Part shown: piece by piece, positions 1 to 7,882 of the stretch
Layout: the number at the start of each line of letters is the position of its first letter
Numbering within the stretch: position 1 is the first letter of the stretch
DNA from: JANNAV01 sp031384695
GTDB lineage: Bacteria > Pseudomonadota > Alphaproteobacteria > Rhodobacterales > Rhodobacteraceae
Assembly: GCA_031384695.1 (NCBI GenBank)
Contig: JANNAV010000100.1
Location: forward strand, 1-45,840
DNA length: 45,840 bases
Direction of reading: 5' to 3'
The notes under the pieces: model-generated
Seen by the model: the letters and a program-made list of their open reading frames with translations, nothing else
What the model was told of the DNA's origin: nothing
Databases searched by the model: none
Position numbers and translations under genes: made by a program

Positions 1-665
1 AGGGCGGCGATCAGGGCATCGATCGGGGCGGTGTCGCCTGCGGTGAGATACGAGCGGTAGAAGGTGACAAGGACTTGCGGCAGATCGGAGGCGGGGGCGG
101 CGGCGAGCACACCTTTGGCCGGATCGTAAAAGCCGCAGTCGGGGACGGTTTTTTCGCCCGCAACAGGGCCTGCATACAGGCCCGCGGCCAGCGCCAGTTG
201 GGCAAGGGCCGCTTGTGCCGCCACAGCACCGCCCGCGTCGCACAGCGTTTGCAGGCGGCGCAAGGTGGAAACCGGGAGGGTGGAGAGGGCGTCGAGCGTG
301 GGGTCGGGGCGGCCATCGGCGGGCAGGACGGCCAGCGCCATGCCTTGGCGGCGGGCCATATCTTGCAGGGTGGCAAGGCCGTAGGGCCAATAGGCCTCGC
401 CGCCGATCAGGCGGACGAGGACGGCCTTGGCACCGGACAGGGTTTGCTCGGCATAGGTATCGACCGACAGCGGGTGTTTCAGCGCCGTGAGGTTGCCAAG
501 GCGCAGGGTGGGCAGGGTGCCCCGGCCACGCTGCCAGCCCGCGGCGAAGGCGCCAAGGTCGCTGTCGGAAAACGACAGCACCACCAGATCGGCGGGGGTC
601 TGGCCCAGATCGAAAGGGGTGTCGGTTTCCTCCAACCCGTGGCTTTCGCGAAAGACGACATGCAT
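1..665 (-). CDS. cobN: Cobaltochelatase subunit CobN, N-terminal part (cut by window edge)
   Basis: About 221 N-terminal codons are in the window; the rest lies to the left. CobN is the large subunit of the ATP-dependent CobNST cobaltochelatase, which inserts cobalt into hydrogenobyrinic acid a,c-diamide in the aerobic vitamin B12 pathway (family knowledge). The translation begins MHVVFRESHGLEETDTPF and continues with DLGQTPADLVVLSFSDSDL and a tryptophan/glycine-rich stretch, as CobN proteins begin. The ATG is at 665-663; the ribosome site is weak (AAGG about 11 bases upstream). It follows cobW on the same strand after a 266-base gap filled by repeat DNA, so it probably belongs to the riboswitch-controlled DUF1636-cobW-cobN unit. 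The cobalamin context makes the identification firm. Confidence 0.88.
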   Translation of the reverse strand, partial: MHVVFRESHGLEETDTPFDLGQTPADLVVLSFSDSDLGAFAAGWQRGRGTLPTLRLGNLTALKHPLSVDTYAEQTLSGAKAVLVRLIGGEAYWPYGLATLQDMARRQGMALAVLPADGRPDPTLDALSTLPVSTLRRLQTLCDAGGAVAAQAALAQLALAAGLYAGPVAGEKTVPDCGFYDPAKGVLAAAPASDLPQVLVTFYRSYLTAGDTAPIDALIAA

Positions 666-706
666 GGCGGATCAGGCCTTTGGAAGGCGGTGGGGTGGGA
701 GGCGCG

Positions 707-904
707 AACCGATCAGAAAACTCTCTGGGAGAGAGTTTTCCGGTTTGTTGCCAAATAGGCCGAAGGCCGTTTGGGCAAGGGATTGTCCGCAATCGGATCG
801 GTTGGGCAAATCAGGGCGCGTCTGCCTGGGCTGGCGCACTATCGCGCCTGCCGGGGGCAGGCAGGCGCGGCCTGATTTGATTGAAATCAAATCAGGCAAG
901 AAAC
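707..904 (+). repeat. Intergenic repeat family A, copy 1
   Basis: This fills most of the cobW-cobN gap. It opens with a perfect 10-base inverted repeat, AAAACTCTCT (717-726) and AGAGAGTTTT (730-739), with loop GGG. It then contains GATTGTCCGCAATCGGA and ends in an 11-base stem, CCTGATTTGAT / ATCAAATCAGG, with loop TGAA (about 871-896). The same blocks recur in the same order at 6315-6710 and inverted at 22685-22845. I see no protein in it. Open frames across it are unsupported by start signals. Confidence 0.7.
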
Positions 905-931
905 AGGGAGAAGGCGTGCGTTGGGGCTGCA

Positions 932-1975
932 TTAGGCCTCGCTTGGCACCAGCACGGCGCGGATGGCCTTGGGATCAATGTCGTGATGTTCGGCGATCAC
1001 CACCAGTTGCGAGCGGCGGGGCGTATCGCCCCATGGCTTGTCGTACTGGTGGCGCACCCGCGCGCCCACGGCCTGCACCAGAAGGCGCAGTGATTTTCCT
1101 GCAACCGCCACGTGGCCCTTGACGCGCAGGATGTGCTGCTCGCGGGCAAGGCGGATGATGGCGGCGGTGAGGGCTTCGGGATCGGAGATCTCGGGCAGAT
1201 CAACCACGATACTTTCGAAATCATCATGTTCGTGATCGTCGTGGCCGTCGTGATGCGAGGGGCGTGCTGCGATATCATCCTCGGCGCGGGAATTGAGGCC
1301 GAGGATCACGCGCGGATCAATGATGCCCTCGGTCATCGGCAGCATCGGCACGCTGCGGGTCAGCTCGGCCGAAATGGCGGCGCGGGCGGCCGCAAGGCCC
1401 GCATCCCCGGCAAGATCGGCTTTCGACAGCAGGATGATATCGGCGCAGGCGATCTGATCCTCGAACACTTCGGACAGCGGGGTTTCATGGTCGATGGAAG
1501 GGTCGGCGGCGCGTTGGGCCTCCACCGCCGCCACATCGGGGGCAAAGCGGCCAGCCGCCACCGCCTCGGCATCGGCGAGGGCGATCACGCCATCAACCGT
1601 GATGCGCGAGCGGATGGCGGGCCAGTCGAACGCTTTCAACAGCGGCTTGGGCAGGGCGAGGCCCGAGGTTTCGATGATGATGTGATCGGGCTTGGTGGGC
1701 AGGGCCATCAGCGCCTCGATGGTGGGGATGAAATCATCGGCGACGGTGCAACAGATGCAGCCGTTGGCGAGTTCGACGATGTTTTCCACCGGGCAATTTG
1801 CATCGGCGCAGGATTTCAGGATATCGCCGTCCACGCCCAGGGTGCCAAACTCGTTGACCAGAATGGCGAGGCGTTTGCCTTGGGGGTTGGCCATCAGATG
1901 GCGGATCAGGGTGGTTTTACCGGCCCCAAGAAAGCCTGTGATGACGGTGACGGGGATTTTGCCGAGATCGGACAT
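932..1975 (-). CDS. cobW: CobW-type GTP-dependent metal chaperone
   Basis: This is a 347-residue G3E-family P-loop GTPase, thought to help deliver cobalt to the CobNST chelatase. It has a Walker A motif GFLGAGKTT at residues 14-22, the metal-binding CICC motif at 73-76, and a histidine/aspartate-rich loop (HHDGHDDHEHDD) before the CobW C-terminal domain. Start choice: MSDLGKIPVTV at 1975, although the frame is open much further upstream through the riboswitch. That extension has no family similarity and crosses the DUF1636 gene. The start is 8 bases after the DUF1636 stop, so the two are probably cotranscribed and translated together. The histidine loop is typical of CobW rather than of zinc-type COG0523 relatives, and the B12 context agrees. 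Confidence 0.93.
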   Translation of the reverse strand: MSDLGKIPVTVITGFLGAGKTTLIRHLMANPQGKRLAILVNEFGTLGVDGDILKSCADANCPVENIVELANGCICCTVADDFIPTIEALMALPTKPDHIIIETSGLALPKPLLKAFDWPAIRSRITVDGVIALADAEAVAAGRFAPDVAAVEAQRAADPSIDHETPLSEVFEDQIACADIILLSKADLAGDAGLAAARAAISAELTRSVPMLPMTEGIIDPRVILGLNSRAEDDIAARPSHHDGHDDHEHDDFESIVVDLPEISDPEALTAAIIRLAREQHILRVKGHVAVAGKSLRLLVQAVGARVRHQYDKPWGDTPRRSQLVVIAEHHDIDPKAIRAVLVPSEA

Positions 1976-1983
1976 GGGTTTGG

Positions 1984-2346
1984 TCAAGATGCGGCCTCCA
2001 TAGGTGGAATGCGGGCAAGGCTTTGCTTGCGGAAAATCTCGGGGCGCGCGCGCCATGGCACGATGCCATCGGGAGTGGCTGCATAAAGGGCGGCACCTTG
2101 CAGGATGGTGGCGGCGTCGGCCTCGGTCAGGCGGCCATAGACGTAGGACCATGCACCGGGGGCCACCAGCGATATCGCGCAGCCGCTGTTGCAGGCGGAA
2201 AGGCATTCGACGCCGACGATGCCCACGCCTTCCGGCGCGCCGATAGCCAGAAGGGCGGCGTGCAGGCGGGCGCCGGGCACGGGTACGCCTTCGGGGGCGG
2301 GTTCGCCCATCCGGCAGGTGGTGCAGACGTAAAGTGTGGCGGCCAT
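1984..2346 (-). CDS. DUF1636 predicted metal-binding protein
   Basis: This 120-residue protein begins MAATLYVCTTCR, the usual start of DUF1636 proteins. It has a CxxC pair (YVCTTC) and a second cysteine cluster, CLSACNSGC, suggesting a thioredoxin-like ferredoxin fold that binds metal or an Fe-S cluster. The function is not established; DUF1636 genes are often found with cobalamin genes in alphaproteobacteria. Start choice: ATG at 2346 has AAGGA six bases upstream; an earlier in-frame ATG at 2379 adds a glutamine/serine-rich leader and lacks such a site. It is the first gene after the cobalamin riboswitch and is followed closely by cobW. Confidence 0.85.
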   Translation of the reverse strand: MAATLYVCTTCRMGEPAPEGVPVPGARLHAALLAIGAPEGVGIVGVECLSACNSGCAISLVAPGAWSYVYGRLTEADAATILQGAALYAATPDGIVPWRARPEIFRKQSLARIPPMEAAS

Positions 2347-2449
2347 GCCCTGTCCTTGGCTTTGGCTTTGGGGGGGCACGCGCCAGAGAAAGATGCCGCT
2401 GCAGCGGAACCTGTCTGCCGGTCGCGGAACACCCCGTCCGCCGGTTCAG

Positions 2450-2640
2450 TCTTTCGTGTGCTGGCAGGTCTCCCGGCTTGCGGATTGAGGGTTTGCACCC
2501 AACGGCTGCCCGCCTTCCCAGCCTTTGCGGGCCAGTGGTATGGGCAACCTCTCCGGTCACGGTCGCGGGGGCGGCAGCGCTTGGGGGCCGGTGGTGATCG
2601 GTGGCCCCTGTCGCATTCCCTCTTCGCCTGTCATAAACAG
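2450..2640 (-). promoter_or_regulatory. Cobalamin (AdoCbl) riboswitch
   Basis: Read on the minus strand, the leader contains the B12 box AGCCGGGAGACCTGCC (plus-strand 2463-2478). Upstream of it are CCACTGGC, GGGAAGGCGGGC and GAGGGAATGCGAC, in the order expected for a cobalamin riboswitch core. It lies about 100 bases before the DUF1636 start. It would switch off DUF1636-cobW-cobN when adenosylcobalamin is plentiful. The downstream 2347-2450 segment includes the palindrome CCGCTGCAGCGG, a possible expression-platform element, but I cannot say whether control acts on transcription or translation. Boundaries are approximate. Confidence 0.9.
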
Positions 2641-2698
2641 GCACCAGCAGGCCCCAATTGCGGCATCTTACCCCTTCTTGTCAAGGATATGAGCGACC

Positions 2699-3334
2699 AT
2701 GACCGACCTCGCAGCGACACCCGGTGCAGAAGCAGACCTTGCGCGCCATGCCAGCAAGATGGCCAGGAAGAAGGCCGCGCGCGACAAAATCATGGCGGGC
2801 AAGGCGGGCGAGAAGGGGTTGATCATCGTGCATACCGGGGCGGGCAAGGGCAAATCCTCGTCCGGGTTCGGGATGATTCTGCGCTGTGTGGCACATGGGA
2901 TGCCCTGTGCGGTGGTGCAGTTCATCAAGGGGGCGTGGGATACCGGCGAGCGGCGGCTGTTGACGACGCATTTCAGTGACATGTGCCAGTTTCACGCGAT
3001 GGGCGAGGGGTTTACCTGGGAAACGCAGGACAAGACCCGCGATATCGCGGCGGCACGCGCAGGGTGGGAAAAGGCGAAAGAGCTGATCCGTGATCCCGGG
3101 ATACGGCTGGTGTTGCTGGACGAGATCAACATCGCGCTGCGCTATGATTATCTGGATATTGATGAGGTGGTGGGGTTTTTGCTGTCCGAGAAGCCGCCGT
3201 TGACGCATGTGGTGCTGACCGGGCGCAACGCCAAGGAAGCGCTGATCGAGGTGGCGGATCTGGTGACAGAGATGACGCTGATCAAGCATCCGTTCCGGTC
3301 GGGGATCAAGGCGCAGATGGGGGTGGAGTTTTAG
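2699..3334 (+). CDS. cobO: Cob(I)yrinic acid a,c-diamide adenosyltransferase
   Basis: This 211-residue CobO/CobA/BtuR-family enzyme transfers the 5'-deoxyadenosyl group of ATP to the reduced cobalt of the corrinoid. The P-loop variant HTGAGKGKSS lies at about residues 45-54. VVQFIKGAWDTGERR, FHAMGEGFTWETQD, VLLDEINIALRYDY and VLTGRNA are all characteristic. Length is normal. Start: ATG at 2699 with AAGGA about 11 bases upstream; a nearer ATG at 2689 is out of frame. The gene is divergent from the riboswitch unit, with only about 60 bases between the riboswitch 5' edge and the start codon, so its promoter must lie there or overlap the opposite leader. The riboswitch should not control it directly. 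Confidence 0.96.
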   Translation: MTDLAATPGAEADLARHASKMARKKAARDKIMAGKAGEKGLIIVHTGAGKGKSSSGFGMILRCVAHGMPCAVVQFIKGAWDTGERRLLTTHFSDMCQFHAMGEGFTWETQDKTRDIAAARAGWEKAKELIRDPGIRLVLLDEINIALRYDYLDIDEVVGFLLSEKPPLTHVVLTGRNAKEALIEVADLVTEMTLIKHPFRSGIKAQMGVEF

Positions 3335-3349
3335 GCTCCGGTTGCGGCC

Positions 3350-3600
3350 AAGGCGTTCTGCGTTCGGTCTGGCGTGCCGGATCATATGCAAAACGCACCT
3401 TTCCCGGCGGCGGGCGATGCGGGAAATGCAAGGCTGCAATGGGCCTTTGCCGCGGGGTGCGGGGGCCTCGCGCCCCCGCTCCCGCAGCAGAAAAGCGGTG
3501 GTTTCACACCCCCGCACCTGCACCAAAGAGCGGGGGGGCAATTTTAGGCGAATTGTCGGGATTGGGTGCAACGGGGTGCCATCAGGCCGCCTGCCGCGCG
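3350..3600 (+). repeat. Intergenic repeats: degenerate family C hairpin plus family B copy
   Basis: This lies in the 358-base gap between cobO and dtd. Around 3386-3420, GATCATATGCAAAACGC then TTTCCCGGCG resembles the right arm and flank of the family C hairpin at 6363-6396, with a decayed left arm before it. From about 3455 a C/G-run element follows, with GGTTTCACACCCCCGCACC and then GAGCGGGGGGGCAATTTTA and CGAATTGTCGGGA. The same series recurs at 30790-30910 and, inverted, at 25455-25600. I see no gene here. The remaining 3600-3692 also shows no supported feature. Confidence 0.6.
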
Positions 3601-3692
3601 GATCAGGACCGCGCGCTTGCCCCGGTCCGCAAGCCAGGTCGGATCGTCATTGCCGACAATCTCCGGTTGCGGGCGGCAGGGCTTGGCCGCGT

Positions 3693-4145
3693 TCAGCGCG
3701 TTTGCGCCGGGTCGGTATCCATCCAGATGGTGACGGGGCCGTCATTGGTTAGGCTGACCTCCATATCAGCGCCAAAGATGCCGCGGGCGACGGGGATGCC
3801 GGTGGCGGCAAGGCTGGCTGTGAAGTGTTCATAAAGCCGCTTGCCCGACTCGGGCGGGGCGGCGGTGGAAAAGCCGGAGCGGTTGCCGCGCAGATCAGCG
3901 GCGAGGGTGAACTGGCTGACCACAAGGGCCGCACCTTCAACATCGCGCAGCGACAGGTTCATCTTGCCCGCCGCATCCTTGAATATCCGCAGCCTGGCGA
4001 TCTTGGAGGCGAGTGCCGTGGCCTCGGCCCCGGTATCGCCCTGCATGGCGCAGACGAGGATCAGCAGGCCCGGCCCGATCTGCTCCACGGTTTCACCCGC
4101 CACCCGCACCGAGGCGTGGCTGACGCGTTGCAGAACCGCCCTCAC
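3693..4145 (-). CDS. dtd: D-aminoacyl-tRNA deacylase
   Basis: This 150-residue DTD-family enzyme hydrolyses D-amino acids mischarged onto tRNA and also acts on Gly-tRNA(Ala) (family knowledge). It begins MRAVLQRVSHASV and carries the SQFTLAADLRGNRSGF and SLTNDGPVTIW segments; NxxPVT is the second signature motif. Length is standard. The start codon is GTG at 4145-4143, sharing four bases (GTGA) with the stop of the upstream sugar kinase, so translation is probably coupled. Identification is firm. Confidence 0.95.
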   Translation of the reverse strand: MRAVLQRVSHASVRVAGETVEQIGPGLLILVCAMQGDTGAEATALASKIARLRIFKDAAGKMNLSLRDVEGAALVVSQFTLAADLRGNRSGFSTAAPPESGKRLYEHFTASLAATGIPVARGIFGADMEVSLTNDGPVTIWMDTDPAQTR

Positions 4146-5065
4146 ACCTCGTGCGCCCAGGGCGGGTTGGCCCCGGCGCGGCTGACGGTGATGGCGGCGG
4201 CGCGGTTGCCGAGGGCAAGGGCGGCTTGCAAAGTGGCATCGGGCAGTGCTGCGAGTGCCGGTTTATCCAGCGCCCCGGCGCTGTGCAAAGCCGCCAGAAC
4301 GCCCGCATTGAAGGTATCGCCCGCGCCCACGGTATCGGCCACCGTCACCCGCTCGGCCGGTTGCCAAAGCGCCTGGGTGGCGGTGAAGGCGTGCGCGCCT
4401 TTGGCACCTTCGGTGACAAACACAGCCTTGGGGCCCGTGGAGATGATTTTGCCGGCTATATCAACCACTTCGCCCGCCCCCATCAGCCATTCCAGATCTT
4501 CGTCCGACAGCTTGACGATATCGGCCCGCGCCATCATCCGCCCGACCCGCGCGCGGTAAGAGGCTTCTTGCCCGGCGATGAAGGTGCGGCGGATGTTGGG
4601 GTCGATCATCGTCACCCGGGCGGCACATTCGCGCATCTGCAGCGCCTCGTAAGTGCTGGCGGCGGGATCATTGACCAGCGATATGCCGCCAAAAAACAGC
4701 GCCTGAACCGTGGGCGGCAGGGCGGGCAGATCGCCCGGCGCCAGCATCCGGCCTGCGGTGCCTTCATCGTAAAACGCATAGGTCGCCTGCCCGCGCACCA
4801 GCTTGACGAATGCCACCGTGGTGGGGCGGTTTGAGCGGGCGCAATGCGCGATATCGACGTTCGAGGCCAGCAGCGTATCGGCCAGAATTTCACCCAGCAT
4901 GTCGGTGGACAGGCCCGAGAAAAACCCCGATGGCGCCCCAAGACGGCCCAGCGCGATGGCGGTGTTGAACACCGCGCCCCCCGCATAGGGCGCAAAAGCC
5001 GGTTCGCCCAGCGTCGTGGTGCGCGGCAACATGTCGATCAGGGCCTCGCCACAGCTGAGAATCAT
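4142..5065 (-). CDS. PfkB-family carbohydrate kinase, probably fructokinase
   Basis: This 307-residue ribokinase/PfkB-type kinase phosphorylates a sugar with ATP. It begins MILSCGEALIDMLPR, has the GGAVFNTAIALGRLG N-terminal signature, and has the C-terminal DTVGAGDTFNAG motif that holds the catalytic aspartate and anion hole. Fructose is the likeliest substrate from the GEALIDM start, but the sequence does not prove this. Start: ATG at 5065 has AAGGAG seven bases upstream; the frame opens ten codons earlier without such a site. It overlaps dtd by four bases and so forms a two-gene unit with it. Confidence 0.87.
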   Translation of the reverse strand: MILSCGEALIDMLPRTTTLGEPAFAPYAGGAVFNTAIALGRLGAPSGFFSGLSTDMLGEILADTLLASNVDIAHCARSNRPTTVAFVKLVRGQATYAFYDEGTAGRMLAPGDLPALPPTVQALFFGGISLVNDPAASTYEALQMRECAARVTMIDPNIRRTFIAGQEASYRARVGRMMARADIVKLSDEDLEWLMGAGEVVDIAGKIISTGPKAVFVTEGAKGAHAFTATQALWQPAERVTVADTVGAGDTFNAGVLAALHSAGALDKPALAALPDATLQAALALGNRAAAITVSRAGANPPWAHEV

Positions 5066-5136
5066 CGCCGCACTCCTTTTTCTGTGGCCGAACATAGCGG
5101 CTTTGCTGGTGTTAGCGCAAACGGCACGGCGCTAAA

Positions 5137-5231
5137 GCGGGATGAGTTTTATGGAACCAACACGCATTGGAAAACGCGTTCGAGCGCATGCGAGAGGCAG
5201 CGATTTCCAATTCCGTGTAAACCCATCCCGC
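5137..5231. repeat. 95-base palindromic element (family C-like) between purC and the kinase
   Basis: The ends form an inverted repeat: GCGGGATGAGTTT (5137-5149) and AAACCCATCCCGC (5219-5231), with one G-T-type mismatch. Inside, ACACGCATTGGAA and TTCCAATTCCGTGT pair next, followed by AACGCGTTCG and GAGGCAGCGATT in the loop region. The last two words also occur in the element at 40906-41020. Its right end is one base from the purC stop codon, so it could form the 3' hairpin of the purC transcript, but there is no clear T-run. Confidence 0.65.
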
Positions 5232-5232
5232 T

Positions 5233-6195
5233 CTACGTGTTGAAGTAGGGGGCAAGATTAGCCCGCACCCGCGCCAGTGGCGTCTCGCCGGAAAGGTCGG
5301 GCACGAAGGCCGCCCCGGTGATCGCCTCACAGGCGCTGATGTAGACCTGTGAGGTGGCGGCGATCAGGTCGGCGGGAATTTCCGGGATCGGGTCAGTATA
5401 GGGATCGCAGCGCGCCGCAACCCAGGACCGGATCACGTCCTTGTCAAAACTGGGCGGGCGGGTGCCTGTGGCAAAGGCCGCCTGATAGCCATCCGCCAGC
5501 CAATAGCGGCTGCTGTCGGGGGTGTGAATCTCGTCAGCCAACAGGATGCGGCCAGCGGTATCAAGCCCGAATTCATACTTGGTATCCACCAGAATAAGCC
5601 CCCGCGCCGCCGCCATCTGCTGGCCGCGCGCAAACAGGGCCAGCGCGCGCGATGACACCGCATCCCACTGCTCTTGCGTCAAAAGCCGCTGCGCCACGAT
5701 CTGACCGGCGGTCAGAGGCGCATCATGGCCGCCGTCAAAGGCTTTGGTGGTGGGGGTGATGATCGGGGTATCCAGCACCTGATTGTCGCGCAAGCCCTCG
5801 GGCAGCACATGGCCGTACATCGCGCGTTGGCCTTGGCGATACCGGGTGAGGATCGAGGTCGAGGTGGTGCCCGCAAGATACCCCCGCACCACGATCTCGA
5901 CCGGCAGAATGGTCAGGTGCCGGCCGATCACCACGTTGGGATCGGGGTAGCAAAGCACATGATTGGGGCAGATATCAGCCGTCTGATCAAACCACCATCG
6001 CGCCATCTGGGTCAGCACCTGCCCCTTGAACGGGATGGTGGCAAGGATGCGGTCAAAGGCCGATAGCCGGTCTGATGAGATCAATATCCGGCGGGCGGGA
6101 TCGGTCGCGGTGGCGGGCAGATCATAGCAATCGCGCACCTTGCCGAAATAGGGGTTCGGCAGTTCGGCAATTTGGGCATGATCAAGACTGCGCAT
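5233..6195 (-). CDS. purC: SAICAR synthase (long form)
   Basis: This 320-residue phosphoribosylaminoimidazole-succinocarboxamide synthase joins CAIR and aspartate using ATP in purine synthesis. Motifs include KVRDCYDL near the start, SDRLSAFDRIL, VEIVVRGYLAGTTSTS, LVDTKYEFGLD, and ILLADEIHTPDSSRYW. At 320 residues it is the longer, ADE1-like form rather than the roughly 240-residue E. coli form; many alphaproteobacteria carry a short copy elsewhere. ATG at 6195 has GGAGG six bases upstream. It is followed by a palindromic element and then the kinase gene, with no sign of coupling. Confidence 0.95.
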   Translation of the reverse strand: MRSLDHAQIAELPNPYFGKVRDCYDLPATATDPARRILISSDRLSAFDRILATIPFKGQVLTQMARWWFDQTADICPNHVLCYPDPNVVIGRHLTILPVEIVVRGYLAGTTSTSILTRYRQGQRAMYGHVLPEGLRDNQVLDTPIITPTTKAFDGGHDAPLTAGQIVAQRLLTQEQWDAVSSRALALFARGQQMAAARGLILVDTKYEFGLDTAGRILLADEIHTPDSSRYWLADGYQAAFATGTRPPSFDKDVIRSWVAARCDPYTDPIPEIPADLIAATSQVYISACEAITGAAFVPDLSGETPLARVRANLAPYFNT

Positions 6196-6337
6196 TCGGG
6201 GCCTCCGCCGGGGTGATGCGGGCTATCGCGCGTGGGGGCGGCGGTGTCAACGGGGGGAGCGGGAAGGCAACAGCCGCAATGAAGAGCGACTGTTCACCGA
6301 AGTCATGCGCCCGGACCGATCTTGGAAACTCTCTACA

Positions 6338-6381
6338 GCGTTTTGCATTTGATCTGGGTCAGCAGATCAAATGCAAAACGC
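6338..6381. repeat. Perfect 19-base inverted repeat (family C hairpin 1)
   Basis: GCGTTTTGCATTTGATCTG (6338-6356) pairs perfectly with CAGATCAAATGCAAAACGC (6363-6381) across a six-base loop. A decayed copy of its right arm, with the following TTTCCCGGCG, is seen near 3386-3420. It lies inside the split stem of family A copy 2. It could be a small palindromic mobile element or an RNA structure; no gene is within it. Confidence 0.75.
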
Positions 6382-6407
6382 AACATTCCCGGCGTTTGGC
6401 CTGTCTT

Positions 6408-6444
6408 GGTTTGCCTTCAATCTGATTCAGATTGAAGGCAAACC
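6408..6444. repeat. Perfect 18-base inverted repeat (family C hairpin 2)
   Basis: GGTTTGCCTTCAATCTGA (6408-6425) and TCAGATTGAAGGCAAACC (6427-6444) form a perfect palindrome around a single T. It is followed by GCTTTA. A partly decayed relative with the same core CAATCTGATTCAGATTG and the same flank AAACCGCTTTA is at 27147-27187, so this is a dispersed element. Confidence 0.78.
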
Positions 6445-6739
6445 GCTTTAGGAGAGAGTTTCTCGGTTCGTTGCTTGGCGGCGGAACGCCGGAGAGCAAG
6501 GGATTGTCCGCAATCGGAACAGTGGGGCAAATTGCGGCGCGCCTGTCTGGCGGCTGCGTGTAAACGCGCCTGCCGGGGGGAGATGAGCGATCAGAAATCG
6601 TCCAGTGGACGATTTCCGCGAAGAACGCCCGCCCCGCCAATCAATCAAATGGGGCAGGGCCGGGTGGCAGGTGCGGCCCAATTTGATGGAAATCAAATCG
6701 GTCAAGAAACCGGAAGCTGTGCCGCTGCCAAGCCCTGCC

Positions 6740-7876
6740 TCAGTTCAGCCAATCCGGGCGCGGCAGGCCAAGCGTTGCGGGATCGTTGAGATACACCGCG
6801 CCCAACACGATCGCCACCACGGCAAGCACCGCGAAGGTGATCTTCCACCAACTATAGGGCCGCTCGCCCTGCACTTCGCCGGTTTGGCCGTTGACGAGGA
6901 AACGAAAGCTTTTGCCGCTGTATTTATAGGCCGCCATCCAGACCGGCAGCAGGATGTGCTTGAAGGTTTCGACATCGAACCGGCTGTCCACGGTATCAAT
7001 GCGCTGCTCGTCGCCGCCGATATCGCGGCGCACGTCATCTTCGATGATCCGGGCCATTTCAGCGCGCGCGGTGGCGTGGCCGTCGGCCAGTACCACGGTA
7101 TAGCCTTCGGCCTGAAATCCGGCAAGGTAATCAGGGCTGTATGGTTCCAGTGTGGCCAGATCCCAGGGCGTCAGGTCATTGCCAAGCCGCGCGGGCAGGC
7201 TGGTGGAGGCCATCACCAGCGTATCGTCAAACCGCCGCCCCACCCGGCCACTGGCCGCATACCAGCGGGTTTTCTGCACCTGCTCCTGGCGCTGTTCCGA
7301 TTTGCCGTTCACCTGCACGGTTACGGTTCGGGTTTCATAGTAATGCTCGCCGCGCTGGCCCCGATAGCTGCTCTGGCTGTCGGCATCAAATGTCCAGAAC
7401 GGCACGTAGATGCCGTTCATCGCCCGGCCCGCGCGGGTATATTCCAGCAAGGCGTTGGGTGCGAACCACAGGCTGCCAAGCCAGCCGGTCAGGGCGCGGC
7501 GGGCGTCGGGCTCTGTGATGGTGAAGGGGATCAGCGCCTGCGGTTTGATCCGGCGCTGGATGCCGGTATCCACCACCACCGGGCTGGCGCAAAACGGGCA
7601 TTCGGTGGCGTGTGCTGCACCCTGAAATTCAACAATCGCCCCGCAACTGGGGCAGGAGGTAGAGCGCACCTCGCCGCTGGCCTCGCCCGGCAGATCATCT
7701 TTCAACCCGCGCGCGAGGTCCAACTCGCCAAGCGCCGAGGCTTTGCGCCGAGGGGCGGCGGGCGTGATGGCCTGCACATGGCCGCAATGTTCGCACACCA
7801 GTTCGGTCTGGCCCGGCGCATAGCGCAGATCAGCGCCGCATTGGGCGCAGGGCCAGCGGTGTTCTTCCGTGACCAT
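6740..7876 (-). CDS. Double zinc-ribbon protein with C-terminal membrane anchor (YdjG-like)
   Basis: This 378-residue protein has four CxxC pairs: C10/C13, C28/C31, C75/C78 and C93/C96, forming two zinc ribbons of the TFIIB-like type. A long middle domain contains YVPFWTFDADSQSSYRGQRGEHYYETRTV and HILLPVWMAAYKYSGKSFRFLVNG, a pattern seen in zinc-ribbon proteins paired with SPFH genes. One membrane segment lies near residues 347-367 (WKITFAVLAVVAIVLGAVYL). Starts ATG 7876, six bases after the SPFH stop, with a poor ribosome site, so it is probably translated by coupling. Last gene of the six-gene operon. In B. subtilis YdjG a similar architecture helps recruit the SPFH protein YdjI to the membrane; a like role here is inferred. 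Confidence 0.8.
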   Translation of the reverse strand: MVTEEHRWPCAQCGADLRYAPGQTELVCEHCGHVQAITPAAPRRKASALGELDLARGLKDDLPGEASGEVRSTSCPSCGAIVEFQGAAHATECPFCASPVVVDTGIQRRIKPQALIPFTITEPDARRALTGWLGSLWFAPNALLEYTRAGRAMNGIYVPFWTFDADSQSSYRGQRGEHYYETRTVTVQVNGKSEQRQEQVQKTRWYAASGRVGRRFDDTLVMASTSLPARLGNDLTPWDLATLEPYSPDYLAGFQAEGYTVVLADGHATARAEMARIIEDDVRRDIGGDEQRIDTVDSRFDVETFKHILLPVWMAAYKYSGKSFRFLVNGQTGEVQGERPYSWWKITFAVLAVVAIVLGAVYLNDPATLGLPRPDWLN

Positions 7877-7882
7877 TTCCGA

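Larger units (their letters stand above)
6315..6710 (+). repeat. Intergenic repeat family A, copy 2, with nested hairpins
   Basis: This fills most of the 544-base gap between the zinc-ribbon gene and purC; 6196-6314 has no feature I can name. It carries the same ordered blocks as 707-904: GAAACTCTCT (6325-6334), GATTGTCCGCAATCGGA, a G/C-rich middle and ATTTGAT-GGAA-ATCAAAT near the end. Two differences stand out. The AGAGAGTTTC partner (6453-6462) is separated from its arm by about 118 bases holding two strong hairpins, whereas copy 1 has only GGG there. This copy also has an extra hairpin at 6594-6616 (GAAATCGTCCA, g, TGGACGATTTC). Confidence 0.72.

Noticed and set aside
932..2644. 570-residue CobW-type protein including the upstream frame
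   Set aside because: The extra 223 codons cross DUF1636 and the riboswitch in another frame and have no similarity to CobW; the start at 1975 fits the family.
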